DNA of 12,362 nt. Source: an uncultured Armatimonadota bacterium. Its GTDB lineage: Bacteria; Armatimonadota; Armatimonadia; Armatimonadales; Armatimonadaceae. The stretch spans positions 1 through 12,362 of the forward strand of contig CAIRTT010000252.1 in assembly GCA_903881535.1 (NCBI GenBank). The letters run 5' to 3'. The notes beneath the pieces are model-generated. The model was given only the letters and a program-made list of their open reading frames with translations, was not told where the DNA came from and ran no database searches. The position numbers and the translations under genes are program-made. Shown here in pieces: positions 1 to 7,938 of the stretch; the stretch's first letter is position 1, and each line of letters begins with the position of its first letter.

Positions 1-122
1 CGGAACGCCGGCTGATTTCACTTAGAGACCAGCGGGATCAGGGCATACGACACCTGATTGAACAAGGCGGGATGCTTCCCAGCCAGTTGATCGCCGCAAC
101 CAAGCAAAGTAACAGGAAATGA
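1..122 (+). CDS. C-terminal tail of an upstream gene, possibly a TolC-type outer-membrane efflux channel (partial)
   Basis: An open frame runs from the window edge (first full codon at 3) to a TGA at 120-122 and encodes 39 residues. Only the C-terminus is visible. It is helical and charged, contains IEQGGMLPSQLIAATKQ and ends in SNRK. Its stop overlaps the adaptor ATG at 119-121 in an ATGA, which is strong evidence that this is a real translated gene in the same operon. In czcCBA-type operons the gene before the adaptor is usually the TolC-family outer-membrane channel. The segment with 'GGMLPSQLI' loosely resembles the G-x-[IL]-x-x-x-x-L stretch near the end of TolC proteins. The product is therefore an inference from context. 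The protein ends sooner after that stretch than most TolC proteins do, and a regulator C-terminus cannot be excluded. Confidence 0.55.
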   Translation, partial: ERRLISLRDQRDQGIRHLIEQGGMLPSQLIAATKQSNRK

Positions 123-1717
123 CACAACCGACTTTACGTTTCCATCGAAATCTCACCATTGCAACTGCTGCCATTGCCACCATCGCTTTGCCAATATCCT
201 GTGCAAAAAGTCCCTCCCAATTACCCTCTCAAGCCGTTGAAGGATCACCTTCAACGCTCACAGGCACCGTACTAACAATAAGTGATAAGGCATCAAAGCT
301 GATCAGCATTGATACTTGTGCTCCTACCCAGCAGTTATCCATTGGATTCATTTCCGCTTACGGCGTTGCCACAGCATTTAATGATGCGAAGTCGGTCGTG
401 AACTCTCGTGTCCGCGCAAAAATCACTTCCCTACCAGTTCCTGTCGGGCGTCTAGTAACATCCGGGCAGATTGTTGCGATGCTTGAGTCAGAGGATTTAC
501 ATAATGCACAAACGGCCTTTAGAGTTGCCGTTGAGCATGTAAAACTGGCAGAAACCCAGCTCCGCAGACATCAGCAACTGGCAAAATTGAATGGTACGAC
601 GGCGCAACCATTAGAAGCAGTCATTGCAGAGTTGGATACTGCAGAAGCACAGCTTGCTCAAGGCAAAATCGATGTATCAATTGCGGACGCCAAGGTTGCG
701 GATATCGATGCGCTCCTTGTGCAGGCCGATATCGACCGTACAGTGGCAACCCGTAAATTGAAGGTTGCAGAAACGGCTGAATCACAGGCAGCTGCGCTTT
801 TCGCAGATCAACTCATATCCCGCGTCGAACGGGAAAAGGCACGGGCTCAGGTTTCGGATGCTGAAGATGCCGTTCGCCTTATCACAACATCCCGTAATGC
901 TACCCTTGCCAGACGTGAAACCTCACGCCTCGAGCGCGACGCAGTCATCGAGAAAGTTGCAGTCCTAAAGCGTGCGGTCGACCGCACAAGCAATGCAGTC
1001 CTTCGTGCGAAAAGTGTCTATACAACAGCAACATCCATGAACAAGGAAGTCATTGAAGCGCAAAGCGCTTTGGAAGAAGCACGCATTGAAAAGGATTCTG
1101 CCGCGGATGACATTCAGCTCCTTGGGGGAAAAGCTGGAGACAATCATACAATCTTTATCACTGCGCCCATATCCGGAATCGTTTCAGAGCAACACGCGAC
1201 GGTTGGCCATACGGTAGATATGAATACGCCGATCCTAACCATTGTTGATCGGAACAAAGTAGGTATCACGGTAAACATCAGACCAAGCGATCTTGCCAAT
1301 GTCCATCCAGGAAGCCAGATGCAGATTTCAGTATCCAAAGCATCGCGCACGATCAATGGCTCTGTGATGACGATTGGCACCATCGTAGATGAAGCAACAG
1401 GATTGATACCAGTGCGCGTTCAGCTCCCAGCCGGTTCTGATATGCGGCAAGGCACACTTGTAACCGCGAAGATTCCGATCGATACGAAAAGTATTGGTGT
1501 GGTCGTTCCTGCAAGCGCCGTAGTAACGTCCGATGGAAAATCATTGCTGTTCACCAAGCAAGGCCCAAACACCTACAAAATCAGGGAAATTACAGTAGTC
1601 CAAAATGCAACCACGGGGCAAGTCATGGTAACCGGCATTGGTAAAAGTGACGTCATTGTCATGACAGGTGCGAATGCTCTCCTCGCAGCCGCAGAAGCAG
1701 CTGGATTCAAGAAGTGA
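119..1717 (+). CDS. HlyD/CzcB-type periplasmic adaptor subunit of an RND efflux pump
   Basis: This 532-residue protein should link the inner-membrane RND pump encoded next to an outer-membrane channel. A hydrophobic N-terminal segment (about residues 11-27) ends in PISC with Cys28. This is a possible lipoprotein site, but Pro at -3 is atypical, so a plain signal anchor is also possible. The two halves of the biotinyl-lipoyl-like domain lie at about 94-125 (VNSRVRAKI...GQIVAML) and 344-376 (TIFITAPISGIV...GHTVDMNTPILTI). Between them is an Ala/Glu/Arg-rich coiled coil of about 210 residues, which is long for a CzcB-type adaptor. Beta-barrel and membrane-proximal domains follow from about 380 to the end, including VVVPASAVV (461-469). 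The start overlaps the upstream stop (ATGA) with AGGA just before it, and the stop overlaps the pump's GTG. Substrate specificity cannot be read from this subunit. Confidence 0.9.
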   Translation: MTQPTLRFHRNLTIATAAIATIALPISCAKSPSQLPSQAVEGSPSTLTGTVLTISDKASKLISIDTCAPTQQLSIGFISAYGVATAFNDAKSVVNSRVRAKITSLPVPVGRLVTSGQIVAMLESEDLHNAQTAFRVAVEHVKLAETQLRRHQQLAKLNGTTAQPLEAVIAELDTAEAQLAQGKIDVSIADAKVADIDALLVQADIDRTVATRKLKVAETAESQAAALFADQLISRVEREKARAQVSDAEDAVRLITTSRNATLARRETSRLERDAVIEKVAVLKRAVDRTSNAVLRAKSVYTTATSMNKEVIEAQSALEEARIEKDSAADDIQLLGGKAGDNHTIFITAPISGIVSEQHATVGHTVDMNTPILTIVDRNKVGITVNIRPSDLANVHPGSQMQISVSKASRTINGSVMTIGTIVDEATGLIPVRVQLPAGSDMRQGTLVTAKIPIDTKSIGVVVPASAVVTSDGKSLLFTKQGPNTYKIREITVVQNATTGQVMVTGIGKSDVIVMTGANALLAAAEAAGFKK

Positions 1718-4700
1718 TTGATAACCTCCTAAGGTTTTCCATAAAGTTTCGGGGCATTGTCCTCCTCATAACGCTCGTCATCGCAGCATATGGAGGTATC
1801 CAGCTTGCGACGATGCCTATTGACGCTGTTCCGGACATCACCAATAAACAAGTGGTGATAAATGCGACTATGGATGGTCTTGGCCCAGAGGAAATGGAGC
1901 GCCAGGTTACCTTTCCACTTGAAGTTGCATTGGCTGGTACACCACACCTGATGGAAACGCGCTCCATCAGTCAATATGGCCTTTCGCAGGTGACTGTTGT
2001 CTTTGATGACCAGACAGACCTTTACTTTGCAAGGCAAGTCGTTTCAGAGCGTCTAAATGGTCTTGATTTACCAATCGGCTGCAAAGTGGAAATGGGACCG
2101 GTCTCGACGGGGCTGGGTGAGCTCGTTCATCTGAAAATTAGTAACCCTGACCTTTCACTTCGCCAACGGCGGGAGTTGATGGACTGGGTGGTTAGACCCC
2201 AGCTGCTGCGTGTACCAGGACTCGCTGAAATCAATCCCTGGGGTGGGACCGTACGTCAGTTGCAAATTGCTGTCGATCCTTTGAAGCTTGAAACGACGGG
2301 TTTAACTATTCGGGATGTATCAGCAGCCCTTGCTAAAAACCACTCCAATGCCAGTGGGTCTTATCTGAAACAAAGTGAAACCCAGGCGTTGGTCCGGAGC
2401 ATCGGAACATTAACCAGTAAAGAAGACCTCGAGCAGACCCCAATCCAGACAACAACCCAAGGGCGCGTCATCCGGATTGCTGATGTCGCTGTCATTTCGG
2501 ATGGGGATGCTATCCGTCAGGGTGCGTTCACCGATATGGGTGCTGGTGAACAGGTTTACTGCGTCGCACTCCTCCTGATTGGTGAAAATGGCAAGATGGT
2601 GATGAGTGGTATTCGAGACCGTATCATCAGCATCGAAAAAACACTCCCCGCTGGCACCAAGCTGGTTGGCTACCTTGAGCGTGACCAGCTGATCGATAGA
2701 ACCCTCGAAACAGCCCTCAAGAACCTCTCTGAGGGAGGCATCCTCGTCGTTGTCGTCCTATTCCTCTTTCTGTTGCAAGTCCGAGCAGGGCTCATTGTCT
2801 CGAGCGTTATTCCCGTCGCGATGCTCATCGCTGCCATTGGAATGCGGGCGTTTCATATTTCAGCAAACCTGATGAGTCTCGGGGCACTTGACTTCGGCCT
2901 CCTCGTCGATGGTGCAGTCATTATTGTCGAAAATGCCGTACGACAAATCGCGCATCGGGTTAGACACGCATCCCGAACACTTTCGCCTAAAGAGCTTGAC
3001 GATGTCCTGTTCATGGCAGCGAAAGAAGTGATGCAGCCATCGCTGTTTGGGGTTGCCATTATCATCGCTACCTATATACCGATTCTTAGTCTTCAAGGTA
3101 TCGAAGGCAAGATGTTCCGCCCGATGGGCCTGACGGTCATCCTGGCTTTAATGGCATCCATTCTCCTTTCACTCACCTGGGTACCCGCGTTGTGTAGGCA
3201 GTTCCTTAAATCTGAAGATGAGCGTCCCCACCCTGTGCTTGACCGGATTGAAGCAGGCTACAAGCGGATACTCGGTGTGCTACTGGACCGTCCCATGCTC
3301 GCGATTGCGCCAGCAATCGTCCTCATGGCCATCAGTGGACTGCTCTTCACACGCCTTGGTTCGACATTTATCCCGGAGCTGGATGAAGGTGCGATTGCCA
3401 TCAGCGGGTTTTACAACGCGGGAACATCTCTTGATGAAGTGATTTCACGCTCCACTAAGCTCGAGCAGGTGCTCCTCTCAGAGTTTCCAACCGAGATTTC
3501 CCATGTGATGAACCGTATTGGTCGACCTGAAGTTGCGACGGATCCGATGTTGATTCACCAGACAGACACCTTGATTTCGCTAAAGCCCACCCATCAATGG
3601 AAACGTGCGGCGAACAAGGAAGCATTGGTGGCTGCAATCAGTGATGTCCTCAAGCACTCTCCAGGTTTTGATGCCACCTTTACGCAACCGGTGAAGATGC
3701 GTATGGATGAGATGATTCAGGGCCAAGGACTCCGCTCTGATTTGGGCATTAAGGTCTACGGCCCTGACATCGAAAAGCTCGCAGACATTGCATCTGAAAT
3801 TGCCACAACCGTTGAAGGCGTTTCAGGTTCCGCGGATGTTGAAGTTGAAGCAACGGAAGGGCTCCCACAGCTGCAAATTGTTCTAAGCCGGGAGCGTATG
3901 GGGCGTCTTGGGGTCGATGTTGAAGATGCACAGGCCATTGTCGAGAGTGCGCTTGCCGGTCACAAAGCGGTGAGCATCGTGGATGGTAACCGTAAAGTCG
4001 ATGTAACAGTCCGGCTCACTCCAGATTCCAGAGCGACGGAGAGTGACATAAAAGCCATTCGCATTCCGACTCAGCTGGGTACACGCGTGAACCTCATTGA
4101 CATAGCTGACATTGAACGTGTGAGCGGGCCTATTCAGATAAGCCGCGAGAATGGCCAGCGCCGTGTCGTAATTATGGCTAATGTGCGCGGGCGAGACCTG
4201 GGTTCATTTGCCGAGGATGTGCAACAAAAGGTCGGTTCATCGATCAAATTGCCACAGGGATACTATCTGGAGTATGCAGGAACATACGAACAGTTAAAGT
4301 CAGGAAAACTTCGTCTGATGGTAGCTGTACCACTGACATTTATCGCAGTTTTCATTTTGTTGATGCTGACATTGGGCAATTTCAAACATGCCCTGTTGGT
4401 GTTCACTGGTATCCCGTTTGCGGTATCCGGGGGTATTCTTGCCCTCACTGCCCGCCAGATGCCATTTAGTATTTCTGCCGGTGTTGGCTTTATCGCACTT
4501 GCTGGAATCGCCGTCCTGAATGGATTGGTGATGGTCACATTTATAACGAGTATCCGGTCCACGTCCGATACGTTTCGCGATGCTGTCATATCCGGTGCAC
4601 AGGCGCGTATCCGTCCCGTTTTAATGACGGCGTTTGTCGCAAGTCTTGGATTTGTCCCGATGGCGGTTGCGACGGGCAGCGGTGCAGAGGTTCAAAAGCC

Positions 4701-4800
4701 AATTGCAACGGTGGTCATTGGTGGATTGATCACTGCGACAGTCCTCACATTGGTTGTATTACCGGTCGTCTTCAGAATGATTCACAAGCGTGACATTTAG
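1714..4800 (+). CDS. CzcA-type heavy-metal efflux RND transporter (HME-RND)
   Basis: A 1028-residue inner-membrane proton/cation antiporter, full length for the family. Near the N-terminus are TM1 (about 10-30) and the porter-domain signature PIDAVPDITNKQVVIN, followed by SQYGLSQVTVVF. TM4 carries GALDFGLLVDGAVIIVEN with Asp393, Asp399 and Glu406. The spacing (D-x5-D-x6-E) matches the proton-relay residues of CzcA-type pumps. Positions aligning with the CusA Cu/Ag methionine triad are Ser564, Gln616 and Glu666, and MRMDEM (662-667) aligns with the CzcA MRFNEL stretch. A divalent cation (Co/Zn/Cd/Ni-like) is therefore a better guess than Cu(I)/Ag(I). TM8-12 lie in the C-terminal 170 residues, including the GxGFIALAGIAVLNG motif. 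Translation starts at a GTG overlapping the adaptor stop. The N-terminus (LLRFSIKFRGIVLL) begins where other CzcA proteins do, which supports that start. Confidence 0.95.
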   Translation: MIDNLLRFSIKFRGIVLLITLVIAAYGGIQLATMPIDAVPDITNKQVVINATMDGLGPEEMERQVTFPLEVALAGTPHLMETRSISQYGLSQVTVVFDDQTDLYFARQVVSERLNGLDLPIGCKVEMGPVSTGLGELVHLKISNPDLSLRQRRELMDWVVRPQLLRVPGLAEINPWGGTVRQLQIAVDPLKLETTGLTIRDVSAALAKNHSNASGSYLKQSETQALVRSIGTLTSKEDLEQTPIQTTTQGRVIRIADVAVISDGDAIRQGAFTDMGAGEQVYCVALLLIGENGKMVMSGIRDRIISIEKTLPAGTKLVGYLERDQLIDRTLETALKNLSEGGILVVVVLFLFLLQVRAGLIVSSVIPVAMLIAAIGMRAFHISANLMSLGALDFGLLVDGAVIIVENAVRQIAHRVRHASRTLSPKELDDVLFMAAKEVMQPSLFGVAIIIATYIPILSLQGIEGKMFRPMGLTVILALMASILLSLTWVPALCRQFLKSEDERPHPVLDRIEAGYKRILGVLLDRPMLAIAPAIVLMAISGLLFTRLGSTFIPELDEGAIAISGFYNAGTSLDEVISRSTKLEQVLLSEFPTEISHVMNRIGRPEVATDPMLIHQTDTLISLKPTHQWKRAANKEALVAAISDVLKHSPGFDATFTQPVKMRMDEMIQGQGLRSDLGIKVYGPDIEKLADIASEIATTVEGVSGSADVEVEATEGLPQLQIVLSRERMGRLGVDVEDAQAIVESALAGHKAVSIVDGNRKVDVTVRLTPDSRATESDIKAIRIPTQLGTRVNLIDIADIERVSGPIQISRENGQRRVVIMANVRGRDLGSFAEDVQQKVGSSIKLPQGYYLEYAGTYEQLKSGKLRLMVAVPLTFIAVFILLMLTLGNFKHALLVFTGIPFAVSGGILALTARQMPFSISAGVGFIALAGIAVLNGLVMVTFITSIRSTSDTFRDAVISGAQARIRPVLMTAFVASLGFVPMAVATGSGAEVQKPIATVVIGGLITATVLTLVVLPVVFRMIHKRDI

Positions 4801-4899
4801 AGTTCTGATTTTTCCAACCAACGCTAATCGTCGTGTCACATTTCCACTATTGGTTGCGTACCATTAGTCAAGAATAGTTCGAAGCAGGCTCTGCCCTGT

Positions 4900-4904
4900 A
4901 AGGA
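4900..4904 (+). promoter_or_regulatory. Ribosome binding site of the gene at 4912
   Basis: AAGGA lies 7 nt before the ATG at 4912. The 111-nt gap between the RND pump and this gene contains this site, a loose CAACCAA/TTGGTTG inverted repeat (4815-4821 and 4850-4856) and no T-tract terminator. Read-through from the efflux operon is therefore possible. I see no convincing -35/-10 pair. Confidence 0.6.
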
Positions 4905-4911
4905 TAATGAG

Positions 4912-6486
4912 ATGAACGTTTTGACCGCTGGACAACGAAGTCTGTGCGCGATTTTCGCGCTAACGCTTACGATGAGTGGGTCGGTGATTGTCTTGGCACA
5001 AGCCACCCCACGTGGCCGCGGAAGTGATAATCCGCCGGCTCGTCAATCAGAGCCTCCAACGCGCGGCGGTGATCGTTCACCAGGTCGGACATCGGAGCCC
5101 CCTGCTGCCCCACAATCACGGGACCGCGGCTCGGAACCATCACAGCCCCAGCGTTCATCCGGCGGCGATACACGTCCATCAGATGTCCCTACACGTGACG
5201 GCGACCGGTCCCCTGCCCGGACACCGGAACCTCCAACCGGGCCAGCAAGAGAGCGTGGACAGGACCAGACTGGCCCTGCGCGTTCATCTGGTGGTGATAG
5301 CCGCCAGACTCGGGATACAGGACGCGATGATGCTCCAACTCCGATTGTCCGTGGCGACCGTTCGCCTGTCCGGACATCTGGACCAGCTGCTCCACCTCAA
5401 CGCGACAATGGGTCAAATGGTAGCCGTAGCGACCGAGCTGACCGACCTATCACCAATGATCAACGCGATAGCCGTGCCCCACGTTCTAATCAGCCTTCTG
5501 GTCAGCCTTCGGCAGGTTCACGGGACACAGGTCGTCCACAGGGATCAGACCGTAACCAACCTCCTCAGTCCTTCGGTTCGCAAACCAGCCGTGACCTCGA
5601 TCGAGGACGCTCGCCACTTCCAACCAGCCGGGTTGACCGGGATGACCGTGCAGGTGCGCCACGCTTTACCATCGCTGAGCGTCCAGGAACATCCAGGACT
5701 CCAGATCGCTGGGTTGACCCACAGTTCCGCGAGCGCCGCTGGCAGGATTCATCGGATGCACGCCGCTTTACCTGGGGCCGGGATGGTCAACGTTGCGGGA
5801 ATGGTCTTGTTTTGCGGCCAGCGATGATCGTCGCTGATCCCTACTTCTCCCCATGGTTCCAGGACCGCTACGCGTTCTACCCACACTACTATTCCGGGCC
5901 CATTGTGAGCGTAAACATCGCCTACAACCCATGGTACGTCTACGCAGGTTGTGTCCCAACGTACATCTACCGCCAAAACGTTATTGTGCAGCGACCACGC
6001 GTGATCTATGTGGACAGCCCAGTTTATGTGGATGGTTTTTACCGCCCAGTGACAGTTATTGATAATGGTGGCGACTACTATCTGTCTCCCCGTGCAAACG
6101 GTCGCTGGTGGCGCGATGACTACAACCTATCAAAGGCGATCTATAACATTCAGGATGCGTTTCTAACCGAAGATATCGCCTTGCTGGCAACGGCAACGTT
6201 GCCTGACATCGATGTGTCTATCTTCACTCGTGGACGCTACGAATATTCGCTTCGGCCATCAGATTACTTGGACATGACGCGTGACTTCATGCGAACAACG
6301 AGGACAACCGATTTTGAGATTCTAAATGTCCAAAATAAAAGCGCCGGCGTCGTAAATGTTCGTATCAGACATATGTACCGAAATCCTCAAGGGGATATCA
6401 ATACGACGTATCTAACACTTGTGATGGAGCGCCTACGAGGTGACTGGACGATTACACAGGTGGACACGGCACCTGAACGGGGTTGA
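4912..6486 (+). CDS. Secreted protein with repetitive disordered region, Tyr/Pro-rich middle and NTF2-like C-terminal domain
   Basis: I do not recognise this 524-residue protein as a named family. Residues 1-31 form a Sec signal peptide (hydrophobic core 12-29, AQA cleavage site at 29-31). Residues 32 to about 290 are rich in Arg, Asp, Gly, Pro, Ser and Gln, with almost no hydrophobics, and must be disordered. They include three copies of DRSPxRT (54, 98, 149) and two of RSSGGD (81, 124). Residues about 295-400 are rich in Tyr, Pro, Trp and Val. They contain Cys295 and Cys347, which could pair in an oxidising compartment. Residues about 405-520 (SKAIYNIQDAFLTEDIALL through MERLRGDWTITQVDTAP) have the helix-then-sheet pattern of a SnoaL/NTF2-like domain. 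It follows the efflux genes by 111 nt, has its own good ribosome site and ends at a terminator. A periplasmic or surface role is inferred; no enzymatic motif is visible. Confidence 0.8.
   Translation: MNVLTAGQRSLCAIFALTLTMSGSVIVLAQATPRGRGSDNPPARQSEPPTRGGDRSPGRTSEPPAAPQSRDRGSEPSQPQRSSGGDTRPSDVPTRDGDRSPARTPEPPTGPARERGQDQTGPARSSGGDSRQTRDTGRDDAPTPIVRGDRSPVRTSGPAAPPQRDNGSNGSRSDRADRPITNDQRDSRAPRSNQPSGQPSAGSRDTGRPQGSDRNQPPQSFGSQTSRDLDRGRSPLPTSRVDRDDRAGAPRFTIAERPGTSRTPDRWVDPQFRERRWQDSSDARRFTWGRDGQRCGNGLVLRPAMIVADPYFSPWFQDRYAFYPHYYSGPIVSVNIAYNPWYVYAGCVPTYIYRQNVIVQRPRVIYVDSPVYVDGFYRPVTVIDNGGDYYLSPRANGRWWRDDYNLSKAIYNIQDAFLTEDIALLATATLPDIDVSIFTRGRYEYSLRPSDYLDMTRDFMRTTRTTDFEILNVQNKSAGVVNVRIRHMYRNPQGDINTTYLTLVMERLRGDWTITQVDTAPERG
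5071..5421 (+). repeat. Degenerate in-frame protein repeat (DRSPxRT...RSSGGD unit)
   Basis: Three related units start at 5071, 5203 and 5356 (residues 54, 98 and 149). Each opens with DRSP-x-RT and continues into a Pro-rich, then an Arg/Asp/Gly-rich stretch. The first two units share RSSGGD about 27 residues in. Unit lengths are 44 and about 51 residues, multiples of whole codons, and the DNA copies have diverged at third positions. This is old internal duplication maintained in frame, not a recent tandem array. Confidence 0.7.
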
Positions 6487-6502
6487 CGCTTCTCTAAAGA
6501 AC

Positions 6503-6543
6503 AAGCTGGGTCTGGGAACACACTCCCTGACCCGGCTTTTTTT
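6503..6543 (+). terminator. Intrinsic terminator after the NTF2-like secreted protein
   Basis: The stem AGCTGGGTCTGGGA (6504-6517) pairs with TCCCTGACCCGGCT (6524-6537), giving 14 positions with one G-T wobble and one mismatch. The loop is ACACAC, and a run of seven T (6537-6543) follows. It lies 17 nt after the stop at 6486. On the opposite strand the hairpin is followed by TTGTTCTTTA, so it may also weakly stop the leftward transcript that ends at 6618. Confidence 0.9.
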
Positions 6544-6617
6544 GGCGCAAGACGCAGTTGGCGATGAATCAATTCGCAGATACGCAAGGCAAGTGCCTGG
6601 TCTGTGTGGCGATGACG

Positions 6618-6974
6618 CTACTTTCGCACCTGATTCAGCTCATTTCGCATCACCCGGCCAATAAATCCACCTGCGAGACTTGGTAGTGTGACCAAAAACG
6701 ACTCTAATATCGGGGATTCGTGCCCGGCAGGAAGTCCCAGATTTTGCAATGTGATGTGTGCGCTTGGAACCCCGATGGCGACTAACAACGATGAAACAAC
6801 CCACCATTTTGGAAAGCTCAGGCTGGACACCATCGAACCAAACGCGACCAACATCAAAATCGTTGTGTGCTGAACATCCTTGTTGTTGTAATCCCAAACA
6901 CCCGTTACGGTGGCAGTAAAGAGCGCCAGTAAAAGTGCTGGACCAAGATTTGTAGGAAACCGTTCACGAGACAC
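6618..6974 (-). CDS. Small integral membrane protein, unknown function
   Basis: A 118-residue protein with four predicted membrane segments at about 10-27, 37-53, 57-75 and 90-108 and a basic C-terminal tail ending in NQVRK. I do not recognise a family. The start is the GTG at 6972-6974. An in-frame TAA two codons upstream rules out a longer form, and no ribosome site is visible, so initiation may depend on the upstream gene or lie further in. It begins 46 nt after the ribokinase stop on the same strand and is probably the last gene of that run. The hydrophobic pattern and position make it likely real, but an ORF of this length could occur by chance. Confidence 0.6.
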   Translation of the reverse strand: MSRERFPTNLGPALLLALFTATVTGVWDYNNKDVQHTTILMLVAFGSMVSSLSFPKWWVVSSLLVAIGVPSAHITLQNLGLPAGHESPILESFLVTLPSLAGGFIGRVMRNELNQVRK

Positions 6975-7020
6975 GACTTATACTACGTCACCATGTGACT
7001 GTTGGTTCACTTCCAAGACA

Positions 7021-7935
7021 TCATCCGTACATTATTGGTTTGCTTGCAAGATATCTAACAACGGCGGCATCGTCTGGGATAGATGGCTGTGCGCCCACTG
7101 TGAGCGTAGACAGGGCCGCCGCCGCAGCAGCGTAATACAACGCATCACCGAGCGAATCACCAGCAACATAGCGTGTCGTAAACGCCCCGCAAAACGTATC
7201 GCCGGCCGCAGTTGTGTCCACTGGATTGACTATGAATGCTGGCTGGAAGAATGTTTCGTCACCGCAAGACCAGACGATACCAGCTGCCCCCAAGGTAATG
7301 ATCACTAGGCGAAACCCTTGCCTCGTCAGGACCTCCGCGGCACATTCAGCTGACGCACGGTCATTCACAACGGAATCCGTCATCATCGATGCTTCGTGTT
7401 CATTTACAATCAGCACATGAATGCACGGCCGGTAACGATGTGGAATAGAAACCACCGGAGCATTGTTGAAGATGACCGGGACGTTATTTTGGGATGCGAC
7501 ATCTATTGTTTTGAAGATGGCCTCCGGGCTAATCTCCCCTTGCAGGAGGTACGCCCCTACATTGTTCATAGGTGCGGGAGGCGACACATGAACATTCGCA
7601 CCCGATGCCACTGCTATCAGGTTCTCTCCCCTGCCATCCACGACAATAACAGCCGTGCCCGTCGGACAGTTGGGGACACGGATGACACTTGAGCAATCGA
7701 TACCAATGCCAACATATTGGCTCAGCAAGTTATCGCCGTAGGCATCGTCCCCGAGTGCGGCGTGTAGAACGACTGTTCCGCCGGCACGCTTGGCCGCAAC
7801 TGCCTGGTTCGCCCCCTTGCCTCCCGAAATTTGCAGGAAGCTGCCTCCAAGGACTGTATGTCCAGGCGCAGGGAGCGTCGCAACCTGCATCACCAAGTCC
7901 ATATTGCAGCTGCCGACAACGTGAATCTCACGCAT
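7021..7935 (-). CDS. rbsK: Ribokinase (PfkB/RbsK family sugar kinase)
   Basis: This 304-residue protein phosphorylates D-ribose to ribose 5-phosphate with ATP in the cytoplasm. Its length matches E. coli RbsK. The N-terminus has GSCNMDLV with Asp13 where ribokinases contact the sugar. The GGKGANQAVAAKRAGG motif starts at Gly38. LIVNEHEA at 175-182 supplies the N-x-x-E motif (Asn178, Glu181). The C-terminal signature PVDTTAAGDTFCGAF carries the catalytic base Asp246 and the anion-hole TTAAGD. The start ATG is 3 nt after the stop of the propeller gene (TAAGGCATG), with no properly spaced ribosome site, so it is probably translated by reinitiation. No ribose transporter or RbsD is in view. Another PfkB substrate (another pentose or a nucleoside) is possible, but the TTAAGD form and the overall motifs fit ribokinase best. 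Confidence 0.9.
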   Translation of the reverse strand: MREIHVVGSCNMDLVMQVATLPAPGHTVLGGSFLQISGGKGANQAVAAKRAGGTVVLHAALGDDAYGDNLLSQYVGIGIDCSSVIRVPNCPTGTAVIVVDGRGENLIAVASGANVHVSPPAPMNNVGAYLLQGEISPEAIFKTIDVASQNNVPVIFNNAPVVSIPHRYRPCIHVLIVNEHEASMMTDSVVNDRASAECAAEVLTRQGFRLVIITLGAAGIVWSCGDETFFQPAFIVNPVDTTAAGDTFCGAFTTRYVAGDSLGDALYYAAAAAALSTLTVGAQPSIPDDAAVVRYLASKPIMYG

Positions 7936-7938
7936 GCC

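Noticed and set aside
4815..4856. CAACCAA...TTGGTTG inverted repeat after the RND pump
   Set aside because: There are only 7 bp separated by 28 nt with no T-tract, so it is not credible as a terminator.
4988..5827. 279-codon open frame in +1 register inside the disordered-repeat gene
   Set aside because: It lies wholly within the region of skewed composition, where stops are avoided by chance. It has no ribosome site, no signal or domain, and a His/Leu/Val-scrambled sequence. The other frame has a signal peptide, repeats and a folded domain.
6987..6999. Short palindrome GTCAC-CAT-GTGAC between ribokinase and the membrane protein gene
   Set aside because: A 5-bp stem of this kind is expected by chance, and no T-tract or ribosome site is associated.
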